In this document: piece after piece, positions 11,711 through 24,018 of the stretch
Numbering within the stretch: position 1 is the stretch's first letter
How the letters are laid out: the number at the start of each line of letters is the position of its first letter
Origin: Oxytricha trifallax
Taxonomy: Eukaryota; Ciliophora; Spirotrichea; Sporadotrichida; Oxytrichidae
Length of the DNA stretch: 64,000 nucleotides
Assembly: GCA_000711775.1 (NCBI GenBank)
Contig: ARYC01000056.1
Coordinates: forward strand, 62,001-126,000
Direction: 5' to 3'
Notes under the pieces: generated by a model
What the model was told of the DNA's origin: nothing
The model's input: the letters and a program-made list of their open reading frames with translations, nothing else
The model's database searches: none
Made by a program: the position numbers and the translations under genes

Positions 11711-12230
11711 TCAGGGAATTCCTCTACGTTAAGCAAAACCTAGATTTTTCATTGTTTAAGTTCCTTTAAAACTTCTAACTTGGCTTTATCTCAATTTTGA
11801 TATTAACCAAATATTAAAGTATAATAATTTAAACACATCATATTCAATTTATTTCAGTTTACTATTTGACAGTTAGAGTTAATCTTTTGTTCTTTCGAAA
11901 AAGCTCCTCTGAGAGTCTTGACTGTTGATAACAAATTTGCCTGAACTTATAACCCCTTCACCCTGTGACTCCTCATTCCCTGAAAACTTCCCAAAGTCTG
12001 CTTTGTTCAAAGACAAGACACTGCTATTAGTATTACTTTAGCTCTCCATCTTTTTACTTAATAGCCTCTTTGAATAGCCCAGAGAAAGTCTAGCTTTTAA
12101 GACATTTTTAGTTTCAATGCTTTATTATGGTTTGAGATATTTCTGATTGCTTTTTATTTTCAAACGTTGTGCGAAATCTTGAATGTCTATTTGATCTTGC
12201 AGCTGCTAATATCTCACTCCGTTTATTAGT
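11711..12230 (-). CDS. Hypothetical protein with basic, Ser-rich centre
   Basis: An open frame runs from about 12230 to TGA 11711-11713. It includes QDQIDIQDFAQRLKIKS, KARLSLGYSKRLLSKKM and NKADFGKFSGNEESQGEG. Codon use is normal for this genome, with many UAR Gln codons. It may be the 3' portion of the gene that starts near 12965, joined through an IES. I cannot identify the family. Confidence 0.5.
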
Positions 12231-12413
12231 AATTAAATATATAGAAATAAATATTAGTTATATTAATCAATTTTAACCTTGAGTTTAAATTAGATTACTT
12301 GAACCTACCGTTTGGATCTTAATTCTATGTTTCTTAATCCTATGAAAAAGTCTTATCTATAAAAACTTTTAAGAATATTAATCAAGATGTGTGTTTTACC
12401 TTAAGATCATCTA

Positions 12414-12965
12414 TCAAAACTGAATCTGTTATTTTACAATTAAGGATTTATTTTCTATTGCTAGACTATGTTTTAATCTGGCCTCTAGATGTCTTAAAGG
12501 ACGCTGTAGTGAGTAAAACTCAATCAATCTAAAATTCAATTATTTAGTTATAGATTTAGTTAAAGATTTTTTTGATAAATTTATTCTTACTTGGGATGTA
12601 TAGAGTCATGCCAAATTTATCTCTAAGATCTTTTGTTAAATCAGACTGCCCAACCATCTTTTCAAACGCAGCTAAATTTAAATTTGTATTTTTATCAACC
12701 ATAAACCTTTGAAATTTAGAAATCTGTAGCACATTTATTTTTATAGGTAATTCTTTGATGATATAAAACTTCTTCATAAATAAGAAATCCAGATTATTTT
12801 TATGAATAAAGTTAGGAATTCTAGATAATTACCATACTTACAATACTTCTAATGAGCCATCTGATCTGATTTTATCTGTGAATCATTGTCTGTAATTGAT
12901 CTGAGTTTCTTGTCTCTCATTTTATAAATAAATTGAATTTTAGATCGAGAAGCCTTCTCCACGAA
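12414..12965 (-). CDS. Hypothetical protein or 5' part of the next gene
   Basis: Three minus-strand blocks are coding-like: NETFESFVEKASRSKIQF with YKMRDKKLRSITDNDS (about 12965-12850), then KINVLQISKFQRFMVDKN with FEKMVGQSDLTKDLRDKFG (12780-12595), then IEFYSLQRPLRHLEARLK (12520-12414). They are separated by frame changes with GTAAG donors at about 12593 and 12838, so introns or IESs are present. TGA at 12414-12416. Function unknown. Confidence 0.45.
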
Positions 12966-13173
12966 ACTTTCAAAAGTTTCATTTATAGCATAAAAGTTTA
13001 AAATAATATAATCGTATTAATATTGAATTAATTTAAATTATTAAATTTATAGCATTGTTATCTTGACACTATTCTTATGGAACTTTCATAGTTAAAATTA
13101 AAATAGTTGTAGAATTATTTAATTATTAAGTTAAATCAAATCAATTTTTATATAAGCTCTTTTTAATTTTAAA

Positions 13174-16100
13174 TCACGATTATTCCACTCTTTTTAAGCA
13201 AAATTCAAGCACCCCACTGATCTGTCTTATGACACTCATGACCCCCTCATCGCTTAGGGACGTACACATATTTCCACTACTACGATTCTTTACCTGCTTA
13301 TTTTCGAATTATAGCACGCCAATTGTTTGACCGTTTTGGGATTTCATTAGGATAGATTTAATCCTAAAATTTTTGCATGTGTTAGATATTAAAATTAAAA
13401 TCAACTTCTTTTGGTATATAACTATAAGATAGAATTTAGTGGCAGAGTAGTATCTAAATCAATCCTAGAATCATAATCTAGGTTTTAATAGGGCATAAAG
13501 AATATTAAAGATTAGTTCTTAGTTATAGTCAAAGACATCAGTGATGGATTTTTCCTTATATCTAACTCTTGGTATTAATACTCTCTTATTTTATAAAAGA
13601 ATATTTGAGGTTTAAGTAAAGTATAAAATAGTCAAATACTCAGAGGATTGAGTGTTTGGATTTGTAATTTGACTTGTCGTGAAATTCCATAGTAAATTAT
13701 CGCTCTTAAGAAAAGCAAATCTTACTCTTGTGATCCCGAATACTTAAGTGATATCTTTTTCAAAAGCTTGATATAGATCTATCTTCGATTATTGATTTAG
13801 TAAATTCATTATTGCCTTTTATACTTACACCTATTTGCCTATGTAATATTACGGGTTTAAACTATTTAAAAGAAAGAATTCATGCATAAAAATGCCTGAA
13901 TTTATGATTGTTTAGCAATAGTACTATGATCTATTGGCCTACTCTCTAACTAGGACACTTGTCATTATTTCAGATACAATAGTAGCTGCAATTTGAATTT
14001 CATATTGCAATCTATTCCAATCAGCAGTATTCCCATTGTTATTCTCAGACAATTGTATAACTTGCACCACTCCACTATTGATGTCTGTCTCAAGGTTATA
14101 AAGTGGTACTAATAAACAGTTGTTTTATAATTGAGGCTCATCTTTCTAAGGTGATTCTTAATTAGAAGTAGAGAACTATTTACCATAGATTGACTCTTTT
14201 AAGTTTATAAGTATTTAACCTTGCTCACTGATAGATAAATTATATTGTTCATATTATGCATCAAGAGAGTATGTCCACAAGTAGTTGTTCATAGAATCTC
14301 GAAGCCAAACTTTCAAATCTTTCACGTTTAGGATTCTTATTAAGCCCTAGTTTATAGTTGTAATCAGTCTTCCTAAATCTCAAATATATATATACATATT
14401 TCAATGCAAGATACAATAATTTATTTGTTATTAAAATCACCCTGTTCATGCAGAAAATAATCAACAACAGCCCCAGAGACAAACTCATAAACCCTTCTAA
14501 CTTGGTTATTAATAACGTACTCTCTTGTGATTAATTCAATGTTTTTCTTAATTTCAATCGACTTCAAACTCATCGTGGTCTCTATGTAATTATGAATTCC
14601 CATTTGTGCTATCTCAGAGAGTATAGACGATTCTTCTGAGGATATAAAAGGGAACCTGAATTCGTAGGAATGTCGTTTTTCTCTTCCATCTCGAGTACTA
14701 ATATAAATACTCTTATTCTCATAATTAAACTATCAGTAAATTCATAATTAAAATAATTAAGAGTTAGAAGTGAAGGAACCTGGAATGCTTTGAAAAGTTC
14801 AATAGAGTCATATTTGTGTAATTTAAATCTTTTATCTCTATCCTACTTCAATATATCATTGGTTCTATTCTTCCAGTATGGTCCTTGGAGATTAAATGTA
14901 GACTTTCTAGGTTAATTTTTACTGTCTAATACTATATTCTCTTCTTCATGGTTTAATATGCAGAATTTAATCAAAAAATATTTGAGAATTTATAATGAAA
15001 TATATGTGAATGTTGGAGATGCTTTCTCAGGTGGTTTCTTTACTTCTACTATATCCTTGGTATCATTTTGAGGAGTAAGTTTATCTTTTAGCTTTTCAAA
15101 CTCCTCCAAGCCAGAATTCTCTAACATTTGGTGTTCTTAGTCCTCTTCAAGTATTTCTTACTCTTTCACATTCATTAGCTCCATAAACCCTGCATTAACA
15201 AAAACATTTAAGCAATTTATAATGACTAGAAAATGTCATGTACTAATTATGAATTTATACTATAATATTTAAATTCTTATGCTATTGGAAATGTGCGAAT
15301 TTCTTATTTTACTCATCAATCTTCATAACTAAGTGATTGATCTTTTTCTTCAATCTATTGATTTCTTCCACCTACTCATCATTCTAGTTTTTCATGTAGC
15401 TTAATTCTTTCTTTAAAGTATTATTTTCCATAATAAGCACATGAATAGTGGTTTTAAGGCGGTTTTATCGCAGACTCTCGTTTACTACTGTCTGTGATTA
15501 GAATTTCTGAGGTTGAAATAAATTAATTGTATTAACAAAATATCAAAATGTGTATTGAATATAAGAATTATTATACTTTTAAGATTGTTAGTTTAGTTAT
15601 TGGTTGTTTTAGGCATTTACAGGTGGCATATGTATAAAACATGATTAAAGCCCCTTATTATAACTTATTTATAGTAAATTTTAAGTGGCTAGGTATCTCC
15701 ACTAAGAGTGAGTAATCCCTGCTCTAAGCCATCCACTTTCAACTTCATACTGGATATTTTACTCTGCTCCGTCTGTGAATGTTTAAACAAAGCTGTTCTT
15801 TCCTCTATCCCAGCTAAAACTGATCTTCTTAAGTCTCTGTTTTCATCTTGAAGCTTCTTCAGCTAGTCTTCCTACTTTTTACATTTGGATTTGAATTGAC
15901 TTAGTTCTATAGTTTTCAATTCTATCTATTAAAAAATGAGATCTATATTGTTCTATTGTTAAATATCGGTTCTTAACTCACAAAAAAATATTTTAATGAA
16001 AACAAAATGATTATCTGCCTCTTATTTTGATAGTATAGCTATTCAATTTAAATGTTTTTCTCACTTAAATCGATTTTTTCTCTGCAATACTGAAATAATT

Positions 16101-17266
16101 CTTGTAAGTCCTAAATTGATCTAAAATTCTCTTAAAACTCTATTTTGTTTAACAACTGACTGAGTTAGTTTATAAATTTAAAATAGTTTATTTTTTTTAT
16201 TTAATTGTTTACATATCTTATAAATTTATTAGTGTATCTTTTGAACATATTAACTGACTACAGCTGAATATTCATTGATATTCGATATGTAATTATCTTT
16301 TAACTATTTCAGTGTAGCCTAACTGTCAATTGGGATATCAAATTGCTTGAACAATTTTGCAGACTCCACTCCTCCATTACTTACAAAGTTATTATTGTCA
16401 TTTTCAGAGAAATTTATAGCGAATTCCTTGACTTAATTTTACATTTAAATTGGGTTACTGATTAATTCAATGTTTTTATTAGCAACAGGCTAAGTCTTGT
16501 AATTGTTTTGGATAGTACGGTATGACGGCTACTGCTACAAAGACGCTCTATTTTTGACTAAATTCTTGATATTTATAAGATTTTGAGATTTAGGGGAAAC
16601 AAGTTAACCTCTGGATCGACTTTATGAAGAAGATTACATTATAATTAATTCATGAGAGTTGTTAGGTCTTTAAATTTGATTGCTTGTCTCGAATTGTCTC
16701 TATTGAGATTGCTTTTTAGTAGCTGTAGTTCTGAGACATTCGTTTTTAGTAGTGGGTCTACTTTAAAGCATGTAGTCCAGGTTTATCAGAGAGTTTGAGC
16801 TGATTACTGAAGCATTTTCATCCTTGTTATTTCCTTGGGTTTGCAAATAAGCATTCGACTATGAATATTGCAATTGCTGTTTTTCTGACTTCTCTTTGGC
16901 AGAAAATATTTGGGGTTGTTGATGCTGAAAAGCAATTTAATTGCTCTTGGTAAGTTGTTTCAAATTGAGTGGTCTAATTTCTGAATTCGACTTCAATTAT
17001 TTGCTAATACTTATGCTATTTACATTACTTTAAGATCCAACACCATTTTATATAGTTGAAGAATTTTTCAGTAACTCAGAGTTCTTAGTGAAGTACAATA
17101 TATTGCGTTTTTGGGATTATCCACTTAATAGCGTGCTTGAAAATAGGTTCTTAGATATTTTACTAGGTTGTTACTAAGAAGAAGTTTGCAGTGGATGAAA
17201 GAATAAATTTGAATGTGAAGTAGAATTTGCTGACTGTTTTCTAAGATTACTATTTTATGAATCCAT
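13174..17266 (-). CDS. Large coiled-coil protein with C-terminal GAF-like domains
   Basis: ATG 17266 (MDSQNSNLRKQSANSTSH) begins about 350 Ser/Gln/Asn-rich residues in one frame. This is followed by heptad-type coiled-coil blocks in several frames (about 16200-15280), an acidic helical block around 15180-14760, and then a long frame. Late parts read like GAF folds: LLVPLYNLETDINSGVVQVI, and, across a pointer, LPLNSILMKSQNGQTIGVLQ with FENK. The pointer TCTATC (minus) occurs at 13428-13433 and 13351-13356; removing the 77-nt period restores frame. TGA at 13174-13176. GAF domains bind cyclic nucleotides or mediate dimerisation, and ciliates have many such proteins. The GAF call is by pattern only. 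Confidence 0.55.
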
Positions 17267-17552
17267 TTTTATTTATGTAAATTAACTTTACTGATTTTAC
17301 TATTTAGAATGTAGCAATCATAAAATCTTTTGATTAATTAAAAGTATAAAAATTTTTTAATTATATATCAGTTAAACATAATAAAATAATTTAGTTTTTG
17401 TTTCAATTTTTGGGGGGTTTTATTCATTAACAATTACTTTGATAAAAAATATAATTATAAATTATGATTTTAATTTTTTTAAAATCTTCTTTATTAATCG
17501 TATTTCATCAAAATAAAAGAAATTTCTAATATAAATTATATAATAAAATTCA
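17267..17552. promoter_or_regulatory. Divergent intergenic promoter region
   Basis: 286 bp separate the start codons of the GAF protein (-) and the 17553 gene (+). It is very AT-rich with a GGGGGG run at about 17412. Both promoters must lie here; no specific box can be named. Confidence 0.4.
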
Positions 17553-18566
17553 ATGGCTTATAAATATTTCAAGAACTAAGACGACGATCCTCTCTCTCCA
17601 GAGAACAATATTGCCTCTAAGACCAAATTTTTCATTAATAAACATCAATCATTGATAGATCCCTCTCCAATAAATCACACCAACCGAACCTTCCATTATG
17701 ACCAGCTTCTCCAACCTTTTAACAAAATCTTTCTTGATGATAAAATGTTTAGATAGGTAGGACAAGGTTAAAATTTACCCATCTGTGGGAAACTTAAACT
17801 TCAAGATAGAAAGGGAGGATTGAAGTTTATGACTCAATCTAATGCCTAAAATCAAATGAGTTTTTACTTTTAAAAGAAGCATACTTCCAAGCATTAAAGA
17901 AATATTAGCATGAAATCCCTGCTGAGACTTGACCCAGACCCCAACTTGAAAGTATGCAATGAAAATTTCTTCAATTATCATCAGGAAATAGATAATAACC
18001 CCGATTTAGATTGTATTTGGTTCTAGAATTAGCTTAACATTCTCCCTTAACCCGGTGAATAGAATCTAAATTACACTTTTATGACTTAGTTTAGGCAAAC
18101 TTTGCTTTTATAAGTTCACAGAAATTTATTCTTTGGTGGTCAGTTATCCTACTTAAGAGAGAAAACTTTCAAACTAATTTTTTATCATGAAGCTTAAAGA
18201 ATGAAGTTTCTTTTTGAAGCTATGCCAATTGAACAGAACCTCTTCTTCAGTCTCTTATATAAAACCAAGATCCAAGAAATATTTGGAGTAAGAGTGAAAT
18301 ATAACCACAGAGTACCTTAAATACAAAGATTTGTCATAGATTTCTTGCACTGCTATCCCTTGAAATAAAACTAAGAATCCTACATAATAAATTAGCTGAC
18401 GATTAATCAGCAGAGAATATTTATCAAATAGATGATTAGACATTCCTTCTCAGAGGGTGGCCTTAATTTTGAGGTGGGACAGAGATTTAGTCACTCGGGA
18501 GATTACTAATTTGGCATGAGTATAGAAGTAAATATTGGAATATAAAATGATATTCCTAAAAATTGA
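17553..18566 (+). CDS. Hypothetical 337-aa protein
   Basis: A continuous frame runs from ATG 17553 to TGA 18564-18566 without introns or IESs. The N-terminus reads MAYKYFKNQDDDPLSPENN. Features include RKGGLKFMTQSNAQNQM, a dense aromatic centre (RNLFFGGQLSYLREKTFKL), and a C-terminus with GGLNFEVGQRFSHSGDYQFG. The latter resembles a beta-barrel-like pattern of alternating residues, but no family is recognised. It sits complete between the two clusters of the scrambled RCE1 gene. Confidence 0.7.
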
Positions 18567-18644
18567 ATTCAGTTGATTAAATTTGATTACTAATATTCAC
18601 ATAAATATTATTTATACAATGAACTTGTTAATTTTATTAAAGTT

Positions 18645-19143
18645 CTATGTTTGAAGAATTCATCTTCAGAGGATGTTTGATAAATATCTTTGTAGAAGCT
18701 AACATCATGTCTCTCAATAAATTTGAACAATATTATAATAAACTATGAATTTCTTCCAAAAGATTAATTCAGAAGGGTTCTAATGGGCAAATTATTCCAG
18801 CTTTGCTTCACTCAAGTATTTGGAATTTATGCTGGTTATGTTTATGTATATACTGGATCTCTCTGGGCTGCTATTGCTCTGCATGCCAATATTAATATGG
18901 ATGAAATTAAGTTTTTAAATTACTTCGGATTTCCATCATTCGGCAACCTTTTTGATGAAAATTATTCCTCCACAAAGAGACAAAGTAATATAAAATTCCT
19001 GAAGTTAATTGTTTCTCTCTATAGTTGTTGGGTATTTATATCTAGTTGGCATTATACTGTTTTACAATACGCTAGGTGTGTTTTTGAATCCAGACTACTA
19101 CGATTCATGGTTGTTAAGTCACTATCAATTAGTGAATAAGTGA
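18645..19143 (+). CDS. RCE1: CAAX prenyl protease 2 (RCE1), segments 2 and 4 of a scrambled gene
   Basis: Segment 2 (18645-18722) begins with the same CTATGTTTGAAGAA that ends segment 1 and encodes EEFIFRGCLINIFVEANIM. It ends in the TCTCTCAATAAAT shared with segment 3. Segment 4 (18752-19143) begins with TCTTCCAAA and encodes FQLCFTQVFGIYAGYVYVY, TGSLWAAIALHA, NYFGFPSFGNLF and a last membrane segment, GYLYLVGIILFYNTLGVF, ending at TGA 19141-19143. Two tiny in-segment interruptions are needed. One has AAT repeats flanking about 21 nt near 18893-18920. The other has GTT repeats flanking about 10 nt near 19014-19030. Membrane segments and the catalytic His/Asn region match the family. Confidence 0.9.
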
Positions 19144-19224
19144 ACTTGTTTAGCTTTTACTTGATGTTAATTAAATTAAAATTATTTAAATTAAGTGATT
19201 ATAATCTGATTTTATTAATAAAAA

Positions 19225-21088
19225 ATGAAAAATAAGAACAATTAAAAGCCATAACTACATAAAAAGCAAGGATAATTCGATATTTCAGTAAACTCGTCCC
19301 CTCCCAGTTCAAACTCTAATTCCCCTTAAAGCCCTTCAATTGCTTCTTAAACTTCTCAAAATGAAGAATAAGATCATCAAATAGGATCAACAAGCAAAAC
19401 TATAAAAAGTCAGAGAAGCTAGAATAAACCTTAAGAAAAACCATTTATGCTAACATTTATCGGGTTTTTGTCTCTGCTTACCGCTTAACTTTGTTGGTAC
19501 TCACCACTGGCTGCATCGAAGCAAATTTCAAATGCTTATGGATTGAACTATATAGAACTAAATATCAGTGTTTATTACATAAATCTGGCTATATAAGCAG
19601 CATTTGCTATACTCATAGCCTGTTTTATTGAGAAGAAGTACATTTGTGAAGATAAATCAGTAAGATTAATGATCATTGTATCTTCATTTTTAGATATTAG
19701 GGTCCCTCATATTCTGTGGGATAGGTTCACTTCTAAGAATAATCTCAGTGGCAGGTGGAGAATATGGGACTTTCTGGCTTCTTGCTCTTGGTCAAGCTTT
19801 TATAGGTCTCTCTATAGTTTCTATACTTCTGATATAGCTTTAGAGACTTCATCAACCTTCCTCTTCACAGACCAACATAATGAACATTTTTAATGTTAAC
19901 CTGATAGTGTTGAGTTAGTTCGGTGGCATTTTTCTAAGTCAGTTTCTCTATCAAGCTATCTTTGTGAAAAGCGACTCGTTCTTCTATAAATCAGCTTCTG
20001 CACACAGAAAGAATGTGATTTACAACGTAATTTAAACTGGATTAGTGATTGTGACAGCTATTTTATACTTATTAATCAATAGAAAGTATCAGAAAAATCA
20101 GAGTGTAGAGATTGCTGATAATCATGGATAAGATCAGAATCAAATTTATAAATTAAGTGTTACTTAAAAATTAAAGATCACGCTATCAAATGGTGTCAAT
20201 TACCTAATGATGATGTCTTTTGGATTTATAAACGCTGCTTTTTTCTTGCAGTTAATGAAATGGAGACACATAGCCAATTAATTCAATTTCACTCAGGTAA
20301 GAACCATTTGTATATTCTTTTCTACCTATTTACTTGAAAATATTAAATATACTTAAAAGCGAATTTATCTTTTAGAGTGATGCTGAATTTTTTACAAATT
20401 GTTATATATTTGGGGGGTTAATTAGTTGCTGCACTTACCAGCATTTCTAGATAATTTATAATTAATTGTATTTATATTTAGCATTTATAAATTTAATGAA
20501 TATAATAATTACTTGTCTAAGAATTAATTTAATTATTTTAACTAAATGCACTCAAAATTTCCAAAGATAAGCATGTCTTTCTATTTTCTAGCAATTATTG
20601 GATGTAAATACTACTTATTTGAATAAACAAATGATATTTAGTCATTGGAGCAATAGCTGGAACTTTCAGTAAAGCAGATGTAGGTTTGACTACTTTCCTG
20701 GCTTTTATGATTGGTTTCTTCATTTCCACTTGGTATAACTAGTTTCTTAACCAGTATATAATTTTTCATAAAATAAGTCACAGTCCTAAATCTGTTAATG
20801 AGTTTACCTCAATTCCCCCCCTGATATAAATTTTTATGATTAAAAATCAAATATTACCAAGCTGTGACTCTCATAGATAAAACCAATCAAGCATCGCACA
20901 GTATCTTGACACATGCAATGATATTAACAATGGGTGGTGCAATGGCATCAGCTATAACAGCAGTGGGTGATAAAATACACTACATGAACAGAGACATTAG
21001 AACTTTCATTTACATCAGTGAGGCTATTGTTGGTGGCTTGATTTTCCTTGCTTATGCTATTTTGATGTTCCTCTCAAGACATAAGTGA
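19225..21088 (+). CDS. FLVCR/MFSD7-like major facilitator transporter
   Basis: ATG 19225 to TGA 21086-21088. A polar 70-residue N-terminus precedes about 12 hydrophobic segments. Conserved-looking stretches include LCWYSPLAASKQISNAYGL, GGEYGTFWLLALGQAF, VNYLMMMSFGFINAAFFLQ and AIAGTFSKADVGLTTFLAF. Introns: 19660-19693 and 20297-20375. IESs are marked by direct repeats whose removal keeps frame: TTTCTAG at 20444-20450/20585-20591, TATTT at 20616-20620/20635-20639 (19-nt period), and TAT at 20755/20852. FLVCR family members export heme or choline in animals; substrate here unknown. The gene is interrupted but not scrambled. Confidence 0.8.
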
Positions 21089-21194
21089 TAAGGAATCACA
21101 TAGTGAATGGCGATGATTAAATGTGATATATTTATTGATTAAAGAAGTAAATTTAAGGATTAAATCAATTTATTAATAGTCACTATATTTATAT

Positions 21195-21880
21195 TCAAAC
21201 TCTAAACAATGACCCACTGTTCTTTGGTTTAGGCACGTTTAATGATCCCATTAAGTTTTCCTTTGATTAAGCTTACATAGAGCTTTTCTTCACCTATTTC
21301 GTTTTTTTTAGCATATCTCTGTCATTTTATTTAGTTTTTGTGATTTTCTATGTTTATTAAGAGGATCTACTGCTATTATGACTACTAATATCATCACTTA
21401 ACTCACTCCTATTTAGTGTACCTTGAGACATCATTAAACTCTCTTCATAGATCATTTATTGCTTCATTTAAGTGTACTCCTCATAGTAATTGCTATAATC
21501 TTCTTGCATTCGGCTTTGATAAATACTGTTATTGACACTATTTACCATTTCCAAGTCTCTATTAAGCAGCTTTTACTGTATTGATTAATTCTCAATGAGG
21601 TTGTTATTGTACAAGCTATCTTCCTACTATACATAAATTATGTTATTTTTATGTTGACTTTCATTCATAACACTTTGACTGTAGTTGGATTAATTATGGG
21701 TATCGTTTTTGTTGTATCTGTTTCCAATTTTGTTCAATTTTACATAGACTGACCACTGATAGAGAACCAATTAAGCCAGCTCAGAGTTTTTTCTTGATTT
21801 ATAATTCTCTACAAGCCAATTGTTTCTTAGTGAATCAAATGCTTAGAGTTTTAGCTTGTGAAAATATAATATCCTTTTCT
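21195..21880 (-). CDS. N/Q-rich protein with basic helical N-terminal part
   Basis: The frame runs from about 21880 to TGA 21195-21197. The first part reads LRNNWLVENYKSRKNSEL and LVLYQWSVYVKLNKIGNR, with spaced Trp/Tyr like a helical repeat. The rest is Asn/Gln/Ser-rich (EDYSNYYEEYTQMKQQM, DDISSHNSSRSSQQTQ). The start codon is not found; an acceptor-like TTTTCACAAG precedes it, so an upstream exon or MDS is expected. Function unknown. Confidence 0.5.
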
Positions 21881-22203
21881 CTTCAGCTCTAAATTAAATC
21901 AATTAAATAAGGTATATTATGACATTAATGAGTATTATAAAACTATAATTTATCAAACTTACGTAAAGATAGTATTTTATCTCATTTAAATTTTGCATTT
22001 ATTTATAAATAGCGATGCTAGTGATTTCTTCAAAAGCTGTGAAGCATAGTGAAAATCTGCTTTTTATATATAATTAATAAAAATTATATTGCTGATTTCT
22101 AGCTTCTTATATTCTGTCTCTATTTAAAAGCAAATTTAAGAACACTTTTCTTTTATCAATAATATTCTCATATATTATGCTTTGATTCCCATCCAATGAA
22201 TTT

Positions 22204-23138
22204 TCATCTGAAATTATGAATTCTTAATGAAGAAAAAAATATCGATAAACTATCCTTAATCTTAAAGTCTTATCTCACTAATAGGAAATTAAAATCTCTT
22301 TCTTAAAAGAATTATAATTAAATTTTAATTAAAAATAATTGTACTAGTCTCTGCTTGAATTCCACAAAAGTATCTTTAGCCATAAATATGTAAATTCTAA
22401 AGAAACCATTGCTGTAGAAACACCAAGATGGCAGAGTAAGTACTGACTGCTCCTCAAACAGTTATAGAGTGAAGTCCTTGTCATCTTTGATACCCTATTC
22501 AAAACGATTTAGTTTTTGTTTATATAGAAAAATTATTAGGTTTATCTTTTTTTAGGATAGGGATCTTGTACTTACCACAAGTTGATCGTTGAGAATCCTA
22601 ATCATCATAAACATGCCTGCGCTAGTCTTAATAGGTTAAATACCTCTAATATCGCTCAAACCCTCAAATACATAAGCAGCCATCTCAGCAAGCCTGGTAT
22701 TTATAGATGTGTAGTACGCCTCATTGTAGCACTCAAATAGCTTAGGGAGGGCGTATTGAATCATAGATGAAGGTGGGAAGATCATTTTCTAGAAGTTGTC
22801 TAGGTGTTCAAGGACCTTGTCGAAAAATCCATGGCGGTTATAAACTATAACCCACCCGAATCTCCAACCTGGAAGTAAACAAGTCTTTGAAAGTGAGTTG
22901 ATGCTCTGAAATAAAGTAATTAGTTTGAGAAATGAAATCTTACAATAATAGGGACATCCTTGTCTAGATTAGCGAAGGGAACTCAAATAATTCTATTTTG
23001 ATAATTATCAGCAAGAATAGGGATCTTGTATTTCTTTGCTATTTCAAGAATCTTATATTAGTGTTCTTTAGACCATAAAGAAAATTCAAAGCTTTCAAGA
23101 TGATCTAGGTCAATTTCCCAATCTTGATCTGGATATAA
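22204..23138 (-). CDS. Tyrosine aminotransferase-like enzyme, even cluster (segments 4, 6 and 8)
   Basis: This is a PLP-dependent class I/II aminotransferase of the TAT type. Segment 4 (23138-23089) encodes YPDQDWEIDLDHLES, and segment 6 (23077-23007) encodes WSKEHQYKILEIAKKYKIP-ILAD. Segment 8 (22983 downward) encodes VPFANLDKDVPII, then SINSLSKTCLLPGWRFGW with the PLP-binding Lys in SLSK, then AEMAAYVFEGLSDIRGI and FEEQSVLTLPSWCF. Introns lie near 22910-22950 and 22490-22580. Odd segments lie 4 kb upstream, and pointers alternate between clusters. The C-terminus is less certain; TGA at 22204 is the best candidate, possibly after one more small IES near 22310-22340. Confidence 0.85.
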
Positions 23139-23760
23139 ATTTTATTGATTCTTACCAGAAGTGTGTACTACTTGTAGTTGACTCCAAGATTTTAATGATT
23201 TCTGAAAATTGATTCGCTCTTTTATGAATTACAAGTTTTGACAAGAAGATTGATTCCTCAATAATTTGAGTTAGCTTTGATTAACCTGAAAATTCAAAAG
23301 TTTGTTACCCAGCATCACCAAGTAATACCACATTCTCAAATAAACTTGGAGTTAAGCTAGAGCAATCAATGATTTTTTAGGCTTCACTTAACACTCTTAT
23401 CTTCTTAGGACATACTCCAAAGTTAAACTTTTCTTTCAAGAGTGAACTAATAGCCTCAGAGTTTGTGGTGAGATCCTTAAGCTTTTACTTGTTTAAGTTC
23501 TCTGGAATATATAGATCGTACATATCCTAGTTGGTTTGAGAGGTATTATCTTTGTCATCGATTAAGTGAACGCCTGAAGACCTATTCACAGTAGTCCTCT
23601 TTAGGATATAGCCCTGAGCCTTAGTTATATGAATTTCACAGATATCTTCTGCTGGGGATGAGCTATTATCAACTATAAAACTCAAATGGCAGAGATTTTA
23701 TAGCTACTTATGGGATAACGATAAGTTATAATCTTCCACCAATTGCACTTTTTCACTCAT
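23139..23760 (-). CDS. Unidentified ORF inside the TAT even cluster, possibly FAD-monooxygenase C-terminal-like
   Basis: ATG 23760 (MSEKVQLVEDYNLSLS) opens a single frame of over 200 codons, all UAR read as Gln, ending against TAT segment 4. Near the end, ENVVLLGDAGQQTFEFSGQ followed by a helix resembles the GD motif of FAD-dependent monooxygenases (LGDAAH...G). However, the His is absent and the N-terminal Rossmann motif is not here. It may be the end of another gene whose other segments lie elsewhere. Composition is normal for a host gene. Confidence 0.45.
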
Positions 23761-24018
23761 GCTTAATCCTTGAGTCATGAATACAGCTATTCATTATAAA
23801 AATTTGATCACTATAGCCAAATGTTATTATGGAAAATAATTTATTTACTTTTGCTTTGATGGCTGATAGATATAAAAACTTTTATTCAATAAACTTGAAT
23901 AGTGACTGATTACACATTTTAGCTGATGTGTCCCTTTAAATGATCTTCATCTTTTTAAGTTAATTATGCTATCTCTTGAATCTCACTTTCCCTCAAAATC
24001 ATCATTACTGTAGGAATA

